DNA from: Polymorphobacter megasporae
Lineage (GTDB): Bacteria > Pseudomonadota > Alphaproteobacteria > Sphingomonadales > Sphingomonadaceae
Assembly (NCBI RefSeq): GCF_018982885.2
Contig: NZ_CP081848.1
Span: 1,922,001 to 1,986,000, forward strand
Direction of reading: 5' to 3'
Length of the DNA: 64,000 nucleotides
The position numbers and the translations under genes are program-made. Below, piece after piece: positions 16,405 through 27,936 of this stretch. Every line of letters begins with the position of its first letter. Position 1 is the first letter of the stretch. The notes beneath the pieces are model-generated. The model did no database searches, was not told the DNA's origin, and worked only from the letters and a program-made list of their open reading frames with translations.

Positions 16405-17054
16405 CGCAATTCGCCACCCCCCGGGCGTCGGCGCCGCCCCGCCGCGGGCTGATGTTCGTCCTGTCGTCGCCGTCGGGAGCGGGCAAGACGACGATGTCGC
16501 GGCGGCTGATCGTCGATGATCCCGAGATCGTCATGTCGGTGTCGGTGACGACGCGCCCGCCGCGCCCCGGCGAGATCGAGGGGCGCGACTATCGCTTCGT
16601 CGACGACGCCGGTTTCGATGCGTTGCTCAAGGACGAGCAGCTGCTCGAATGGGCGACGGTGTTCGGGCATCGCTACGGGACGCCGCGCGGGCCGGTCGAG
16701 GACACGCTCCACGCCGGGCGTGACGTGCTGTTCGACATCGACTGGCAGGGGACGCAGCAGCTCCAGCAGACCGACGCCGCGAGCGACCTCGTCCGCGTCT
16801 TCATCCTGCCGCCGACGATGGTTGAACTGGAGCGTCGCCTGCGCGGACGCGGCACCGACAGCGAGGACGTCGTCGCGCAGCGGATGAAGCGCGCCGCGAC
16901 CGAGATCAGCCACTGGGGCGAGTATAATTACATCCTGATCAACGACGATCCCGACGTCTGCCTCGGTGAAATCCGCGCGATCCTCAAGGCCGAGCGACTC
17001 CGCCGCAAGCGGCAGCTGGGGCTGGCGAATTTCGTCCGCGACATGCTCGCCTAA
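16401..17054 (+). CDS. gmk: Guanylate kinase
   Basis: A 217-residue enzyme phosphorylating GMP to GDP. The P-loop SPSGAGKTT lies at about 25-33; the GMP-binding core [20 protein letters not shown] follows at about 48-67. The N-terminus has some 15 extra residues before the usual [11 protein letters not shown] start, and a later start is possible. The ATG overlaps the fumC stop by four bases. Confidence 0.95.
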   Translation: MTQFATPRASAPPRRGLMFVLSSPSGAGKTTMSRRLIVDDPEIVMSVSVTTRPPRPGEIEGRDYRFVDDAGFDALLKDEQLLEWATVFGHRYGTPRGPVEDTLHAGRDVLFDIDWQGTQQLQQTDAASDLVRVFILPPTMVELERRLRGRGTDSEDVVAQRMKRAATEISHWGEYNYILINDDPDVCLGEIRAILKAERLRRKRQLGLANFVRDMLA

Positions 17055-17102
17055 ACCAAGATTCCCGGCACTGCCGCACCAAACTTCATGCTACGGTAAG
17101 AC

Positions 17103-17705
17103 ATGCGCAGGGGTGTGCTCTTACTGACGATCGCCGCGGTCTGCGCGGGGAGCGCAGCGCGTGCCGGACTCGCCTCGACGTGGCGCGCGGCGATCCACCC
17201 CGATGATCGCGTCCGGCTGCTCGGCCTGTGGCCGGCGTGGACCACTGCCAAGGCGAAGGCGGTCGTCCACGGCGAGACCGCCGACTGGGTCGCGCTCGGC
17301 CGCCTCGCCGATCCCGCGGCGGCTCCAGATGGCGACTGGCCGACGGCCGGGGCGTATCGCTGCCGCGTCGTCAAGCTCGGCGCGCGACTGCCCGGGCAGC
17401 CCGATGTCGCCCCGCTGCGCGACTTTCCCTGCACCGTGACCAACGACGACGGCGTCATCGGCTTTGCCGGACATAATGCCTTCCAGTCGTCGACCGGGCG
17501 GCTCTATCCCGACGGCGAGCGGATGGTCTTCCTCGGCGCAATGACGTTGCGCGGTGACATGTCGCAGTTCGCTTATGGCGCCGACCCCGACCGCAACGAG
17601 GTCGGGGTGCTCGAACGAATCGGCCCGGCGCGGTGGCGTTTAGTGCTGCCGTGGCCGCGCTTCCAGTCGACCCTCGATGTCGTCGATATCGTCCCCGCGA
17701 GCTGA
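17103..17705 (+). CDS. Secreted DUF4893-type protein
   Basis: A 200-residue protein with an N-terminal signal peptide (residues 1-21, MRRGVLLLTIAAVCAGSAARA). The mature part contains AYRCRVVKLG, two cysteines likely bridged in the periplasm, and the C-terminal VGVLERIGPARWRLVLPWPR. This pattern is recalled from DUF4893 proteins common in sphingomonads; their function is unknown. It stands alone between gmk and the aldehyde dehydrogenase, with its own gap on each side. Confidence 0.7.
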   Translation: MRRGVLLLTIAAVCAGSAARAGLASTWRAAIHPDDRVRLLGLWPAWTTAKAKAVVHGETADWVALGRLADPAAAPDGDWPTAGAYRCRVVKLGARLPGQPDVAPLRDFPCTVTNDDGVIGFAGHNAFQSSTGRLYPDGERMVFLGAMTLRGDMSQFAYGADPDRNEVGVLERIGPARWRLVLPWPRFQSTLDVVDIVPAS

Positions 17706-17833
17706 GCCAGCGATAGGCCGACCGGCGCTTGCGATGACCGGCCGCCGCTGGGTTCACCCTAACGTAATCCTGTGCTGGCTCGGGGGCGCGGCTCTGCTAG
17801 AGTGACACCAATTCCTCAAAAGGAGTCCTTGGG

Positions 17834-19270
17834 ATGCGCGACTACACCAAATTCTACATCGATGGTGCGTGGGTCGAGCCGCTTGGCAGCGCCCGCCTCG
17901 ACGTGATCAATCCGGCGACCGAGGCCGTCGCCGGGGTTATCGCGATGGGCACCGCCGCCGACGCCGACCGCGCGGTAATGGCAGCGCGCAAGGCGTTCGA
18001 TGCCTTCGCCGCGACGAGCCGCGACGACCGCGTCGAGCTTCTCCAGAACATTCTCGCCGAATATCAGAAGCGCTACGCCGACATCGCTGCCGCGATCACC
18101 GAGGAGATGGGCGCGCCCGGCTGGCTCGCGATGCAGGCGCAGGCGGCGATCGGCATCGGCCACCTGATGACCGGCATCGAGGTGCTCAAGAATTACCGCT
18201 TCGACGAACTGCGCGGTGCGACGATGGTGTCGAAGGAGCCGGTCGGCGTCTGCGCCTTCATCACCCCGTGGAATTGGCCGATCAACCAGATCGCCTGCAA
18301 GGTCGTCCCCGCGATCGCGGTCGGCTGCACGATGGTTTTGAAGCCGAGCGAGATCGCGCCGTTCAGCGCACAATTGTGGACCGAAGTGATGCACGCCGCA
18401 GGTGTTCCGGCCGGCGTGTTCAACCTCGTCAACGGCGACGGCCCGACCGTCGGCGCAGCGCTGAGCAGCCACCCGCAGGTCGACATGGTCAGCTTCACCG
18501 GCTCGACCCGCGCCGGAATCGAAGTCGCGCGCAACGCCGCCCCGACGGTCAAGCGCGTCGCGCAGGAATTGGGCGGCAAGTCGCCGAACATCGTCCTCGA
18601 CGACGCCGACCTCGACGCGGCGGTGACCCGCGGCGTCGTCGCGATGATGAACAATTCGGGCCAGTCGTGCAACGCGCCGTCGCGGATGCTCGTCCCCGCC
18701 GGCAAGATGGCGCAGGCCAAGACAATCGCCGCCGCCGCCGCCGAAAGCGTCACCGTCGGACCGCCCGACGGCAATGCCAAGATCGGCCCGGTCGTGTCCG
18801 AGGCGCAGTGGCACAAGATTCAGGGGCTGATCCAGAAGGGCATCGACGAAGGCGCGACGCTCGTGTCCGGCGGCACCGGCAAGCCCGAGGGGCTCGAGAC
18901 CGGCTATTACGTCAAGCCGACGGTCTTCGCCGATGTCACCAACGACATGACGATCGCCCGCGAGGAAATCTTCGGCCCGGTCCTGACGATGCTGGGATAC
19001 GCCGACGAGGAGGAGGCGATCGCGGTCGGCAACGACACCGTCTACGGCCTCGCCGCCTACGTGCAGGGCGAACTCGGCCACGCCCATGCGGTGGCGAAGA
19101 AGCTCCGCGCCGGACAGGTGTTCCTCAACGGCACCGGCGGCGACCTGATGGCCCCGTTCGGCGGCTACAAACAGTCGGGCAACGGCCGCGAATGGGGCGA
19201 CCACGCGTTCGCGGAATTCCTCGAGGTCAAGGCGGTGCTGGGTTGGGGCGCGAAGGAAGCGGCGGAGTAG
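17834..19270 (+). CDS. NAD(P)-dependent aldehyde dehydrogenase
   Basis: A 478-residue member of the aldehyde dehydrogenase superfamily, which oxidises aldehydes to acids. The Rossmann-type cofactor region contains TPWNWPINQIACKVVPA and GSTRAG. The catalytic glutamate is in ELGGKSPNIVL (about residue 250) and the catalytic cysteine in NSGQSCNAPSRM (about residue 283). The late motif EEIFGPVLTMLGY is present. A clear AAAAGGAGTCC ribosome-binding site precedes the ATG. The natural substrate is not evident; the neighbours are unrelated. Confidence 0.9.
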   Translation: MRDYTKFYIDGAWVEPLGSARLDVINPATEAVAGVIAMGTAADADRAVMAARKAFDAFAATSRDDRVELLQNILAEYQKRYADIAAAITEEMGAPGWLAMQAQAAIGIGHLMTGIEVLKNYRFDELRGATMVSKEPVGVCAFITPWNWPINQIACKVVPAIAVGCTMVLKPSEIAPFSAQLWTEVMHAAGVPAGVFNLVNGDGPTVGAALSSHPQVDMVSFTGSTRAGIEVARNAAPTVKRVAQELGGKSPNIVLDDADLDAAVTRGVVAMMNNSGQSCNAPSRMLVPAGKMAQAKTIAAAAAESVTVGPPDGNAKIGPVVSEAQWHKIQGLIQKGIDEGATLVSGGTGKPEGLETGYYVKPTVFADVTNDMTIAREEIFGPVLTMLGYADEEEAIAVGNDTVYGLAAYVQGELGHAHAVAKKLRAGQVFLNGTGGDLMAPFGGYKQSGNGREWGDHAFAEFLEVKAVLGWGAKEAAE

Positions 19271-19298
19271 GACGACCGTGCGGTAGAGCGCGGCCTCT

Positions 19299-19354
19299 CC
19301 CTCTCCCCTTGAGGGAGAGGGACGGTTGCGCCCTTCGCGCAACCAGGGTGAGGG
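19299..19354. repeat. Family B repeat, left copy before the DUF559 gene
   Basis: It reads from CCCTCTCCCCTTGAGGGAG through an inner GGTTGCGC/GCGCAACC stem to AGGGTGAGGG at 19345-19354. It has the orientation of the left half of the rpoB-rpoC element. Its inverted partner lies at 19806-19864, across the DUF559 gene. Confidence 0.88.
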
Positions 19355-19438
19355 CGACTGGTGACGCCAGTAGTTAGCGCGTGCGAGCGTCGACGCGGAC
19401 GGCTTCAATCACGTCGCCAAATAGTCGGGGGAAGCAAC

Positions 19439-19828
19439 ATGCCGCACCAACCCGACTACGACGCCCTCACCCTCGTCCCCCGCGCCCGCGTCCTCCGCGC
19501 CGACGCCACCCCCGCCGAGCGCGACCTGTGGACCATCCTCCGCGGCGGCAAACTCGGCGCGCGCTTCCGCCGACAGCAGCCGATCGGGCCGTTCATCGTC
19601 GACTTCTACTGCGCTGCGGCGGGGCTGGTCGTCGAACTCGACGGCGCGGGGCATGCCGAGCGGGCTGAGTACGACGAGCGGCGGACGGCTTGGCTGGCGG
19701 GCAGGGGGCTAACAGTTTTACGGTTCGCCAACGCCGAGGTGATCGATCGGCCGCAAGCTGTGTTCGTGAAGATTATGACTGCGCTTCGAAGCTTACCTCT
19801 CAGCACTCACCCTCACCCTGGCGCGTGA
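19439..19828 (+). CDS. DUF559 / Vsr-like endonuclease-domain protein
   Basis: A 129-residue protein with the DUF559 pattern: LRADATPAERDLWTIL near the start, FRRQQPIGPFIVDFYC (about 40-56) and LVVELDGAGHAE (about 61-72), then LTVLRFANAEV. The spaced D and ExD residues fit the PD-(D/E)XK nuclease core shared with very-short-patch repair endonucleases. ATG at 19439 is chosen because homology begins soon after it. Its last eight codons lie inside the right family B repeat, so the gene's end is made of repeat sequence. Function of the family is unproven. Confidence 0.75.
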   Translation: MPHQPDYDALTLVPRARVLRADATPAERDLWTILRGGKLGARFRRQQPIGPFIVDFYCAAAGLVVELDGAGHAERAEYDERRTAWLAGRGLTVLRFANAEVIDRPQAVFVKIMTALRSLPLSTHPHPGA

Positions 19829-19864
19829 AGAACGCGCCGTCCCTCTCCCTCAAGGGGAGAGGGA
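19806..19864. repeat. Family B repeat, right inverted copy
   Basis: It reads CACCCTCACCCTG, an inner GGCGCGT/ACGCGCC stem, and CCCTCTCCCTCAAGGGGAG, the mirror of 19299-19354. It supplies the stop codon of the DUF559 gene and ends 13 bases before the nitronate monooxygenase start, so it also shapes that gene's leader. Confidence 0.88.
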
Positions 19865-19877
19865 GGAAGGACTATTT

Positions 19878-20831
19878 ATGACCATCTCCACCCGCATCAC
19901 CACGCTCCTCGGAGTCGAACACCCCATCCTGCTCGCCGGAATGGGCGGCGTGTCGTACGCCGAGGTTTGCGCGGCGGTCAGCGAAGCGGGCGGGTTCGGC
20001 TCGCTCGGCATGGCGGGGTTGCCGCCCTCCGCGATCCGCACCCAGATGCGCCGAGTCCGTGAACTGACGGACAAGCCGTTCGGCGTCGACCTCCTCACCG
20101 CCCAGCCCGAGACGCTGACGGCGTCGGTCGACGTCATCATCGAGGAAGGCGCCAAAGCGTTCATCGCCGGGCTCGGCGTGCCGGTCGCGATCATCGAGCA
20201 GCTCAAGGCGGCGGGCGTCGTTGTGATGTGCATGGCGGGATCGGTCCGCCACGCGGTCAAGGCGGCAGAGGCCGGATGCGACGTCGTCATCGCGCAGGGG
20301 ACCGAGGCCGGCGGGCATACCGGATCGGTGGCGTCGGTCGCGTTGTGGCCGCAGGTGGTCGATGCGGTCGACGTGCCGGTGATCGCGGCGGGCGGGCTGT
20401 TCGACGGGCGCGGGCTCGCGGCGGCGCTCGCGTTCGGCTGCGACGGCGTGTGGATGGGGACGCGCTTCATCGCCTCGACCGAGGCGCACGCCGCCGACGT
20501 CTACAAGGACGCGATCGTCGCGATGTCCGAAAGCGACACCGTCATCAGCCGCGGCTTCACCGGCAAGACGCTCCGCGCGATCGCCAACGACACGACGCGC
20601 GACTGGGCGGGGCGCGAGCCGCTGCCGTTCATGGCGCAGGTGGCGAATTCGGCGCGGCTCAACCTGCTCGGGCCGATCGCCGGGGTGGTCGATGACGTGA
20701 ATCCGGTGACGCAGTGCCTCGCGGCAGGGCAGGGCGGCGGCGGGATCACTGAGGTCCTGTCGTGCGCGGAGATCGTCGCGCGGACGATAAAGGAGGCGGA
20801 AGCGGTGATTGCGCGGCTGAGGCGCGGGTAG
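19878..20831 (+). CDS. Nitronate monooxygenase family flavoprotein
   Basis: A 317-residue FMN-dependent TIM-barrel protein of the nitronate monooxygenase (2-nitropropane dioxygenase) family. The N-terminus HPILLAGMGGVSYAEV, the phosphate-binding GTEAGGHTG (about 143-151, with the catalytic-position His) and IAAGGLFDGRGLAAALAFGCDGVWMGTRF are typical. Such enzymes detoxify propionate 3-nitronate or related nitronates; the true substrate is open. It ends eight bases from the convergent 2Fe-2S gene. Confidence 0.85.
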   Translation: MTISTRITTLLGVEHPILLAGMGGVSYAEVCAAVSEAGGFGSLGMAGLPPSAIRTQMRRVRELTDKPFGVDLLTAQPETLTASVDVIIEEGAKAFIAGLGVPVAIIEQLKAAGVVVMCMAGSVRHAVKAAEAGCDVVIAQGTEAGGHTGSVASVALWPQVVDAVDVPVIAAGGLFDGRGLAAALAFGCDGVWMGTRFIASTEAHAADVYKDAIVAMSESDTVISRGFTGKTLRAIANDTTRDWAGREPLPFMAQVANSARLNLLGPIAGVVDDVNPVTQCLAAGQGGGGITEVLSCAEIVARTIKEAEAVIARLRRG

Positions 20832-20839
20832 GGCGCGCG

Positions 20840-21379
20840 TCAGGCGACGCGCTTCGGCTCCGCGACCATCGATGGCGCGCGCCGTGCTGCCTCGCTCGGG
20901 GTCGTTCCTGGCGGGGCGATGCCGGCATCGACGACCCCGGCGGCTGCGGCATGGATCGCCTTACGAATGCGCGGGTAGGTGCCGCAGCGGCAGATGTTGG
21001 TGATGCCGGCGTCGATCTCCTCGTCGGTCGGGTGCGGCGTCGCCTTGAGCAGCGCCGCGACCGCCATGATCATCCCCGACTGGCAATAGCCGCACTGGGG
21101 GACCTGCCCCGCGATCCACGCCGCCTGGACGATGTGGCTGCGATCGGCCGATAGTCCCTCGATCGTCGTGACGAAGCTGCCCTCGATCTCGCCGATCGTC
21201 GTCTGGCACGATCGCTTGGCGACCCCGTCGATATGGACGGTGCACGCGCCGCACAGCCCGGCGCCGCAGCCGAACTTGGTCCCGGTCAGGTTCGACGCGT
21301 CGCGTAGCGCCCACAGTAGCGGTGTCTCGGGGGCGAGGAGATAATGGACGGGGTTGCCGTTGACGGTGAACTTGGTCAT
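20840..21379 (-). CDS. Orphan [2Fe-2S] subunit of the xanthine dehydrogenase family
   Basis: A 179-residue protein like the small subunit of isoquinoline 1-oxidoreductase. It has a plant-type ferredoxin domain ([17 protein letters not shown], about 37-53) and a four-helix second 2Fe-2S domain ([12 protein letters not shown] and [15 protein letters not shown], about 100-145). It normally passes electrons from a molybdopterin large subunit. No large subunit or maturation gene lies next to it here. It is divergent from the isomerase gene with only 29 bases between starts. The C-terminal tail after residue 150 is longer than usual. Confidence 0.85.
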   Translation of the reverse strand: MTKFTVNGNPVHYLLAPETPLLWALRDASNLTGTKFGCGAGLCGACTVHIDGVAKRSCQTTIGEIEGSFVTTIEGLSADRSHIVQAAWIAGQVPQCGYCQSGMIMAVAALLKATPHPTDEEIDAGITNICRCGTYPRIRKAIHAAAAGVVDAGIAPPGTTPSEAARRAPSMVAEPKRVA

Positions 21380-21408
21380 GCCATGGTTATACTCTGGGGA
21401 GAGAAGTC

Positions 21409-22227
21409 GTGGAACTGGAGACTTTGGCGCTGGCGGTCGATGCCGGGATCGCCACCGTGACGCTGACCCGAGGGGCCCAGCTCAACACGATGACCGAGGC
21501 GTTCTGGACCGACGTTCCCGCCGCCTTCGCCGCGATCGACGCCGACCCGACCGTCCGCGCGGTCGTCGTCGCCTCGACCGGCAAGCACTTCACCGCCGGG
21601 CTCGATCTCAACTGGGCCGGGCAGACGCTCGTCGGGGCGGGGGCCGACGCCGGCCGCGCGCGCGAAGCCTTCCGTCGCCACGTCCACCATCTCCAGGAAA
21701 CGTTCAGCGCGGTCGACCGCTGCCGGGTGCCGGTCATCGCCTGTGTCCAGGGCGGGTGCATCGGCGGCGGGGTCGACTTCGTCACCGCGTGCGACCTCCG
21801 CGTTGGCACCGCGGACTGCTTTTTCACCGTGCAGGAAATCAACATCGCGATCGTCGCCGACGTCGGCACGCTCCAGCGCATTCCCCATTTGCTGCCGCAG
21901 GGGTTGGTCCGCGAGCTCGCCTACACCGGGCGGCGCTTCGGCGCGGCGGAGGCGAAGCACTATGGCTTCCTCAACCGGGTCGAGGCCGACCATGCCGCCG
22001 CGCTGGCATCGGCGCATGCCCTCGCCGCCGAGATCGCCGCCAAGTCGCCGCTCGCGATTACCGGGATCAAGGCCGTGCTCAACCACGGCCGCGATGCGAC
22101 GATCGCGCAGGGGTTGGAGTATGTCGCGACGTGGAATGCCGGCATGCTCCAGGGCCACGACCTCCGTGCGGCGATGACCGCGCAGGCGGCGCGGACGACT
22201 CCGGTGTTCGCCGACCTCGTCGCGTAA
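21409..22227 (+). CDS. Enoyl-CoA hydratase/isomerase, dienoyl-CoA isomerase-like
   Basis: A 272-residue crotonase-fold protein with a GTG start after GGGGAGAG. It has the oxyanion segment [11 protein letters not shown] and [17 protein letters not shown]. It also has a later stretch with acidic residues ([17 protein letters not shown]) that matches the catalytic Glu/Asp layout of eukaryotic delta3,5-delta2,4-dienoyl-CoA isomerase (ECH1) better than that of simple hydratases. This suggests a role in degrading unsaturated fatty acids. Substrate assignment is inference from motif similarity. Confidence 0.82.
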   Translation: MELETLALAVDAGIATVTLTRGAQLNTMTEAFWTDVPAAFAAIDADPTVRAVVVASTGKHFTAGLDLNWAGQTLVGAGADAGRAREAFRRHVHHLQETFSAVDRCRVPVIACVQGGCIGGGVDFVTACDLRVGTADCFFTVQEINIAIVADVGTLQRIPHLLPQGLVRELAYTGRRFGAAEAKHYGFLNRVEADHAAALASAHALAAEIAAKSPLAITGIKAVLNHGRDATIAQGLEYVATWNAGMLQGHDLRAAMTAQAARTTPVFADLVA

Positions 22228-22258
22228 AGGCTTATGCCGCAGTGCGGCAGTTGTACGC

Positions 22259-22287
22259 TTGCCGCTGGGGACCCCGGGGCATATAGA
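22259..22287 (+). promoter_or_regulatory. Probable promoter of the cox gene cluster
   Basis: TTGCCG (22259-22264) and TATAGA (22282-22287) are 17 bases apart and 63 bases upstream of the coxB ATG. The layout matches the tRNA-Trp promoter at 286-314. From here, genes up to the rRNA methyltransferase run on the same strand with very small gaps. Confidence 0.5.
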
Positions 22288-22350
22288 GCGTGCCACGCGC
22301 CGAGGTCCCCGAACCGGGCGCGCTTTGACAAAGTCTTGCGAAGGGGCACG

Positions 22351-25061
<2,711 letters not shown>

Positions 25062-25066
25062 CGGCG

Positions 25067-26005
25067 ATGAGTGCCGCTGCCGTTCCCGTGCCCGATGGGC
25101 TGATCGTCTCCGCGCCCGAAGGGGTCAGCTTCGCCGATTGGCGCGACTATCTCGCGTTGCTCAAACCGCGGGTCATGTCGCTCGTGATCTTCAGCGCGGC
25201 GTGCGCGTTGCTGACCGCGCCCGGGCATGTCCACCCGTTCATCGGCTGCGTTGCGATCCTCTGTGTCGCGATCGGTGCCGGGGCTTCGGGCGCGCTCAAT
25301 CAGTGGTATGAGGCCGACATCGACGCGCTGATGAAGCGCACCGCGAACCGGCCGCTGCCGGCGGGCCGCGTCTCGCCCGACGAGGCACTGGCGTTCGGCG
25401 TCGCGCTCGCGGTCGGGTCGGTCGCGGTGATGGGCCTCGCGGTCAACTGGCTCGCGGCGGGCATCCTCGCCGGGTCGATCCTGTTCTACTCGGTCGTCTA
25501 CACCGTGTGGCTCAAGCGCCGGACGCCGCAGAACATCGTTATCGGTGGTGCCGCCGGAGCCTTCCCCCCGCTGATCGGCTGGGCGGCGGTGACCGGCGAC
25601 GTCACCGCGCTGCCGTGGCTGATGTTCGCGATCATCTTCCTGTGGACCCCGCCGCACTTCTGGAGCCTCGCGCTGTTCATGGAGGCGGACTACGCCAAGG
25701 CCGGGGTGCCGATGCTCCCCGTCGTCGCGGGCGAGACCGCGACGCGGCGTCAGATCCTGCTCTACACGCTCGTCCTTGTGCCCGTGACGATCCTGCCGTG
25801 GGCGCTCGGCCTGACCGGCTGGGTTTACGGGAGCGTCGCCGCCGTCACCGGAGCGATCTTCATCGCCCGCGCGGTTGCGGTCTACCGCAACACCGCGACG
25901 CTCGCGGCGGAGATGGGGCCCGAGAAGCGCCTGTTCAAATACTCGTTGCTGTACCTGTTCCTGATCTTCGCCGCGCTCGTCGCCGACCATTGGATCGTCG
26001 CGTGA
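25067..26005 (+). CDS. ctaB: Protohaem IX farnesyltransferase (haem O synthase)
   Basis: A 312-residue UbiA-family prenyltransferase with about nine membrane helices. The first prenyl-diphosphate motif is in [20 protein letters not shown], and the second Asp-rich loop follows near [14 protein letters not shown]. It converts haem b to haem o, the precursor of the haem a used by CoxA. The start at 25067, six bases after the coxA stop, is preferred over an in-frame upstream start that would overlap coxA. Confidence 0.93.
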   Translation: MSAAAVPVPDGLIVSAPEGVSFADWRDYLALLKPRVMSLVIFSAACALLTAPGHVHPFIGCVAILCVAIGAGASGALNQWYEADIDALMKRTANRPLPAGRVSPDEALAFGVALAVGSVAVMGLAVNWLAAGILAGSILFYSVVYTVWLKRRTPQNIVIGGAAGAFPPLIGWAAVTGDVTALPWLMFAIIFLWTPPHFWSLALFMEADYAKAGVPMLPVVAGETATRRQILLYTLVLVPVTILPWALGLTGWVYGSVAAVTGAIFIARAVAVYRNTATLAAEMGPEKRLFKYSLLYLFLIFAALVADHWIVA

Positions 26006-26139
26006 ACGTCGACTGGACCCCCGAGCAGACCGCCGAGTTCAACCGCCGCCGACGTGCGCGCAATCTCGCGCTCGGCATCGTGCTCGGCGTCCTGGTGGTC
26101 CTGTTCTTCGGCATCAGCATCGTGAAAATGGTCCCATGA
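26002..26139 (+). CDS. Small single-helix membrane protein of the cox cluster
   Basis: A 45-residue frame that begins with GTG inside the ctaB stop (GTGA overlap) and runs into ctaG with another ATGA overlap. It has a charged cytoplasmic head, [20 protein letters not shown], and one membrane helix (about 24-42). Small CoxF-like proteins of this shape occupy the same place in other alphaproteobacterial cox operons. Double coupling to essential assembly genes argues that it is translated. Its function is not known. Confidence 0.7.
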   Translation: MNVDWTPEQTAEFNRRRRARNLALGIVLGVLVVLFFGISIVKMVP

Positions 26140-26726
26140 GCAGCGCGAGTGCGAACCGGACGACCGCGCTCTGGGCAGCGGGCTTCGCCGTCTCAATGAT
26201 CGGCCTGGCCTATGCCAGCGTGCCGCTTTACCGCGCGTTCTGCTCGGTGACCGGGTTTGCCGGCACGACAAGCCGGGCGGCCGCTGCTCCGTCGGCTCCG
26301 GTCGCCGGGGAAACCGTCAAGGTGCGCTTCGACGGCAATACCTCGCCGGGTATGGCGTGGCAGTTCAAGCCGGTGACGGTCGAGACGACGATCCCGATCG
26401 GCGGGCGGCGCATGGCGTTCTTCCGCGCGACGAACATCAGTGGCGCGACGACCACCGGGCGCGCGACGTACAATGTCTCGCCCGACCTCGCGGGCAAGTA
26501 TTTCAAGAAGATCGCCTGCTTCTGCTTCACCCAGCAGACGCTCAAGGCGGGCGAGACGGTCGACATGCCCGTGACCTATTTTATCGACCCGGCGATCCTC
26601 GATGATCCGCAGGCCCGCAAGATCGACGAGATCACGCTGTCGTACACTTTCTTCCCGGTCGACGCGGGAAAGGTGGACCAGCCCGCGACCGATCCTGTAA
26701 GCCCGACCGTACGAACGCAAGGATAG
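26136..26726 (+). CDS. ctaG: Cytochrome c oxidase assembly protein CtaG/Cox11
   Basis: A 196-residue copper chaperone with one N-terminal membrane helix (about 10-28) ending in YRAFCSVTGFAGT. The copper-binding CFCF motif (residues about 129-132) sits in KKIACFCFTQQTL, followed by the domain motif DMPVTYFIDP. Cox11 delivers copper to the CuB site of subunit I. It lies between the small membrane gene and coxC as expected. Confidence 0.95.
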   Translation: MSSASANRTTALWAAGFAVSMIGLAYASVPLYRAFCSVTGFAGTTSRAAAAPSAPVAGETVKVRFDGNTSPGMAWQFKPVTVETTIPIGGRRMAFFRATNISGATTTGRATYNVSPDLAGKYFKKIACFCFTQQTLKAGETVDMPVTYFIDPAILDDPQARKIDEITLSYTFFPVDAGKVDQPATDPVSPTVRTQG

Positions 26727-26729
26727 ACC

Positions 26730-27566
26730 ATGGCCGGCGCCAAGACCCACAACCACGACTACCATCTCGTCAATCCGAGCTCGAAGCCGATCCTCGGCTC
26801 GTTCTCGGCGCTGATCCTCGCCGCCGGCGCGATCGGCTGGATGCACAAGATGCCGTGGGGCCCGTGGGCATTCGGTCTCGGCGTCACCGCCGTGCTCGCG
26901 ACCTTCTTCTTCTGGTGGTCGGATGTCGTTCACGAGGCGAACACCGGCGATCACACCCCCGTCGTCCAGCTCAGCCACCGCTACGGGATGATCCTGTTCA
27001 TCGCGTCGGAGGTGATGTTCTTCGTCGCGTGGTTCTGGGCGTATTTCAGCTCGTCGCTCTACCCGAGCACCGCGGCGGCGATCGGCGGCGTCTGGCCGCC
27101 GAAGGGCGTCGAGGTCCTCGACCCGTTCGCCTTCCCGCTGCTCAACACGATGATTTTGCTGCTGTCGGGGACGACCGTGACATGGGCGCACCATGCGCTG
27201 ATCCACGGCGATCGCGAGGGGCTCAAGAAGGGCCTGTGGTTCACGATCATCCTCGGCGCGACGTTCAGCTGCATCCAGGCGTTCGAGTATAGCCACGCGG
27301 CGTTCGGTTTCGCCGGCAATATCTACGGCGCGACATTTTACATGGCGACCGGCTTCCACGGCTTCCATGTTTTCGTCGGCACGATCTTCCTCCTCGTTTG
27401 CCTCGTCCGCGCGTATCGCGGCGACTTCACCCCGACGCACCACTTCGGCTTTGAAGCGGCAGCGTGGTACTGGCACTTCGTCGACGTCGTCTGGCTGTTC
27501 CTGTTCATCGCGATCTATTGCTGGGGCAGCAAGTTCGGCGCGCTGGTGACTGCGGCTGCGGGATAA
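26730..27566 (+). CDS. coxC: Cytochrome c oxidase subunit III
   Basis: A 278-residue subunit III with seven predicted membrane helices. Family segments include SEVMFFVAWFWAYF, TWAHHALIHGDR, TGFHGFHVFVGTIFL and EAAAWYWHFVDVVWLFLF. The subunit stabilises the proton-pumping core and binds lipid. It starts four bases after ctaG and is followed closely by the DUF983 and SURF1 genes. Confidence 0.96.
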   Translation: MAGAKTHNHDYHLVNPSSKPILGSFSALILAAGAIGWMHKMPWGPWAFGLGVTAVLATFFFWWSDVVHEANTGDHTPVVQLSHRYGMILFIASEVMFFVAWFWAYFSSSLYPSTAAAIGGVWPPKGVEVLDPFAFPLLNTMILLLSGTTVTWAHHALIHGDREGLKKGLWFTIILGATFSCIQAFEYSHAAFGFAGNIYGATFYMATGFHGFHVFVGTIFLLVCLVRAYRGDFTPTHHFGFEAAAWYWHFVDVVWLFLFIAIYCWGSKFGALVTAAAG

Positions 27567-27570
27567 CGAC

Positions 27571-27936
27571 ATGACCCGCCCTTTGGCGCAGCCGGCGCTG
27601 CAGGGTGCAATCCTCGGACTTTGCCCCCGCTGCGGCGCGCCGGGGCTGTTCAAGGGCATCGCCAGCTTCGCTCCGGCATGTCCGAAGTGCGGCCTCGACT
27701 ATGCCGCCTTTGACGTCGGCGATGCCGCCGCGCCGTTTCTGATCTTCATCGTCGGCGCGGTCGTCGTCGTCGGCGCGATCTGGCTCGAACTCAGCCGATC
27801 GCCGCCATGGTGGGTCCATGTTGTTATATGGGTGCCGCTGACGCTCGGTCTGACGCTGGCGTTGCTGCGGGTGGCGAAGGGTATCCTCCTCGCCCTCGAA
27901 TATAAGAACGACGCCCGGTTGGGCCGCTCGGAGTAG
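27571..27936 (+). CDS. DUF983 membrane protein with a zinc-ribbon-like head
   Basis: A 121-residue protein with two CxxC pairs (CPRCGAP and CPKCGLD, about residues 17-42) and two membrane helices (about 52-70 and 75-95). DUF983 genes commonly sit between coxC and surf1 in alphaproteobacteria, so a role in oxidase biogenesis is likely but not shown. It is one base away from the next start. Confidence 0.85.
   Translation: MTRPLAQPALQGAILGLCPRCGAPGLFKGIASFAPACPKCGLDYAAFDVGDAAAPFLIFIVGAVVVVGAIWLELSRSPPWWVHVVIWVPLTLGLTLALLRVAKGILLALEYKNDARLGRSE

Noticed and set aside
19295-19866. A complete insertion sequence around the DUF559 gene
   Set aside because: The flanking repeats are inverted, but no transposase, no clear target-site duplication and the same repeats occur alone elsewhere; kept as a hypothesis about repeat-associated cargo, not called as an IS.
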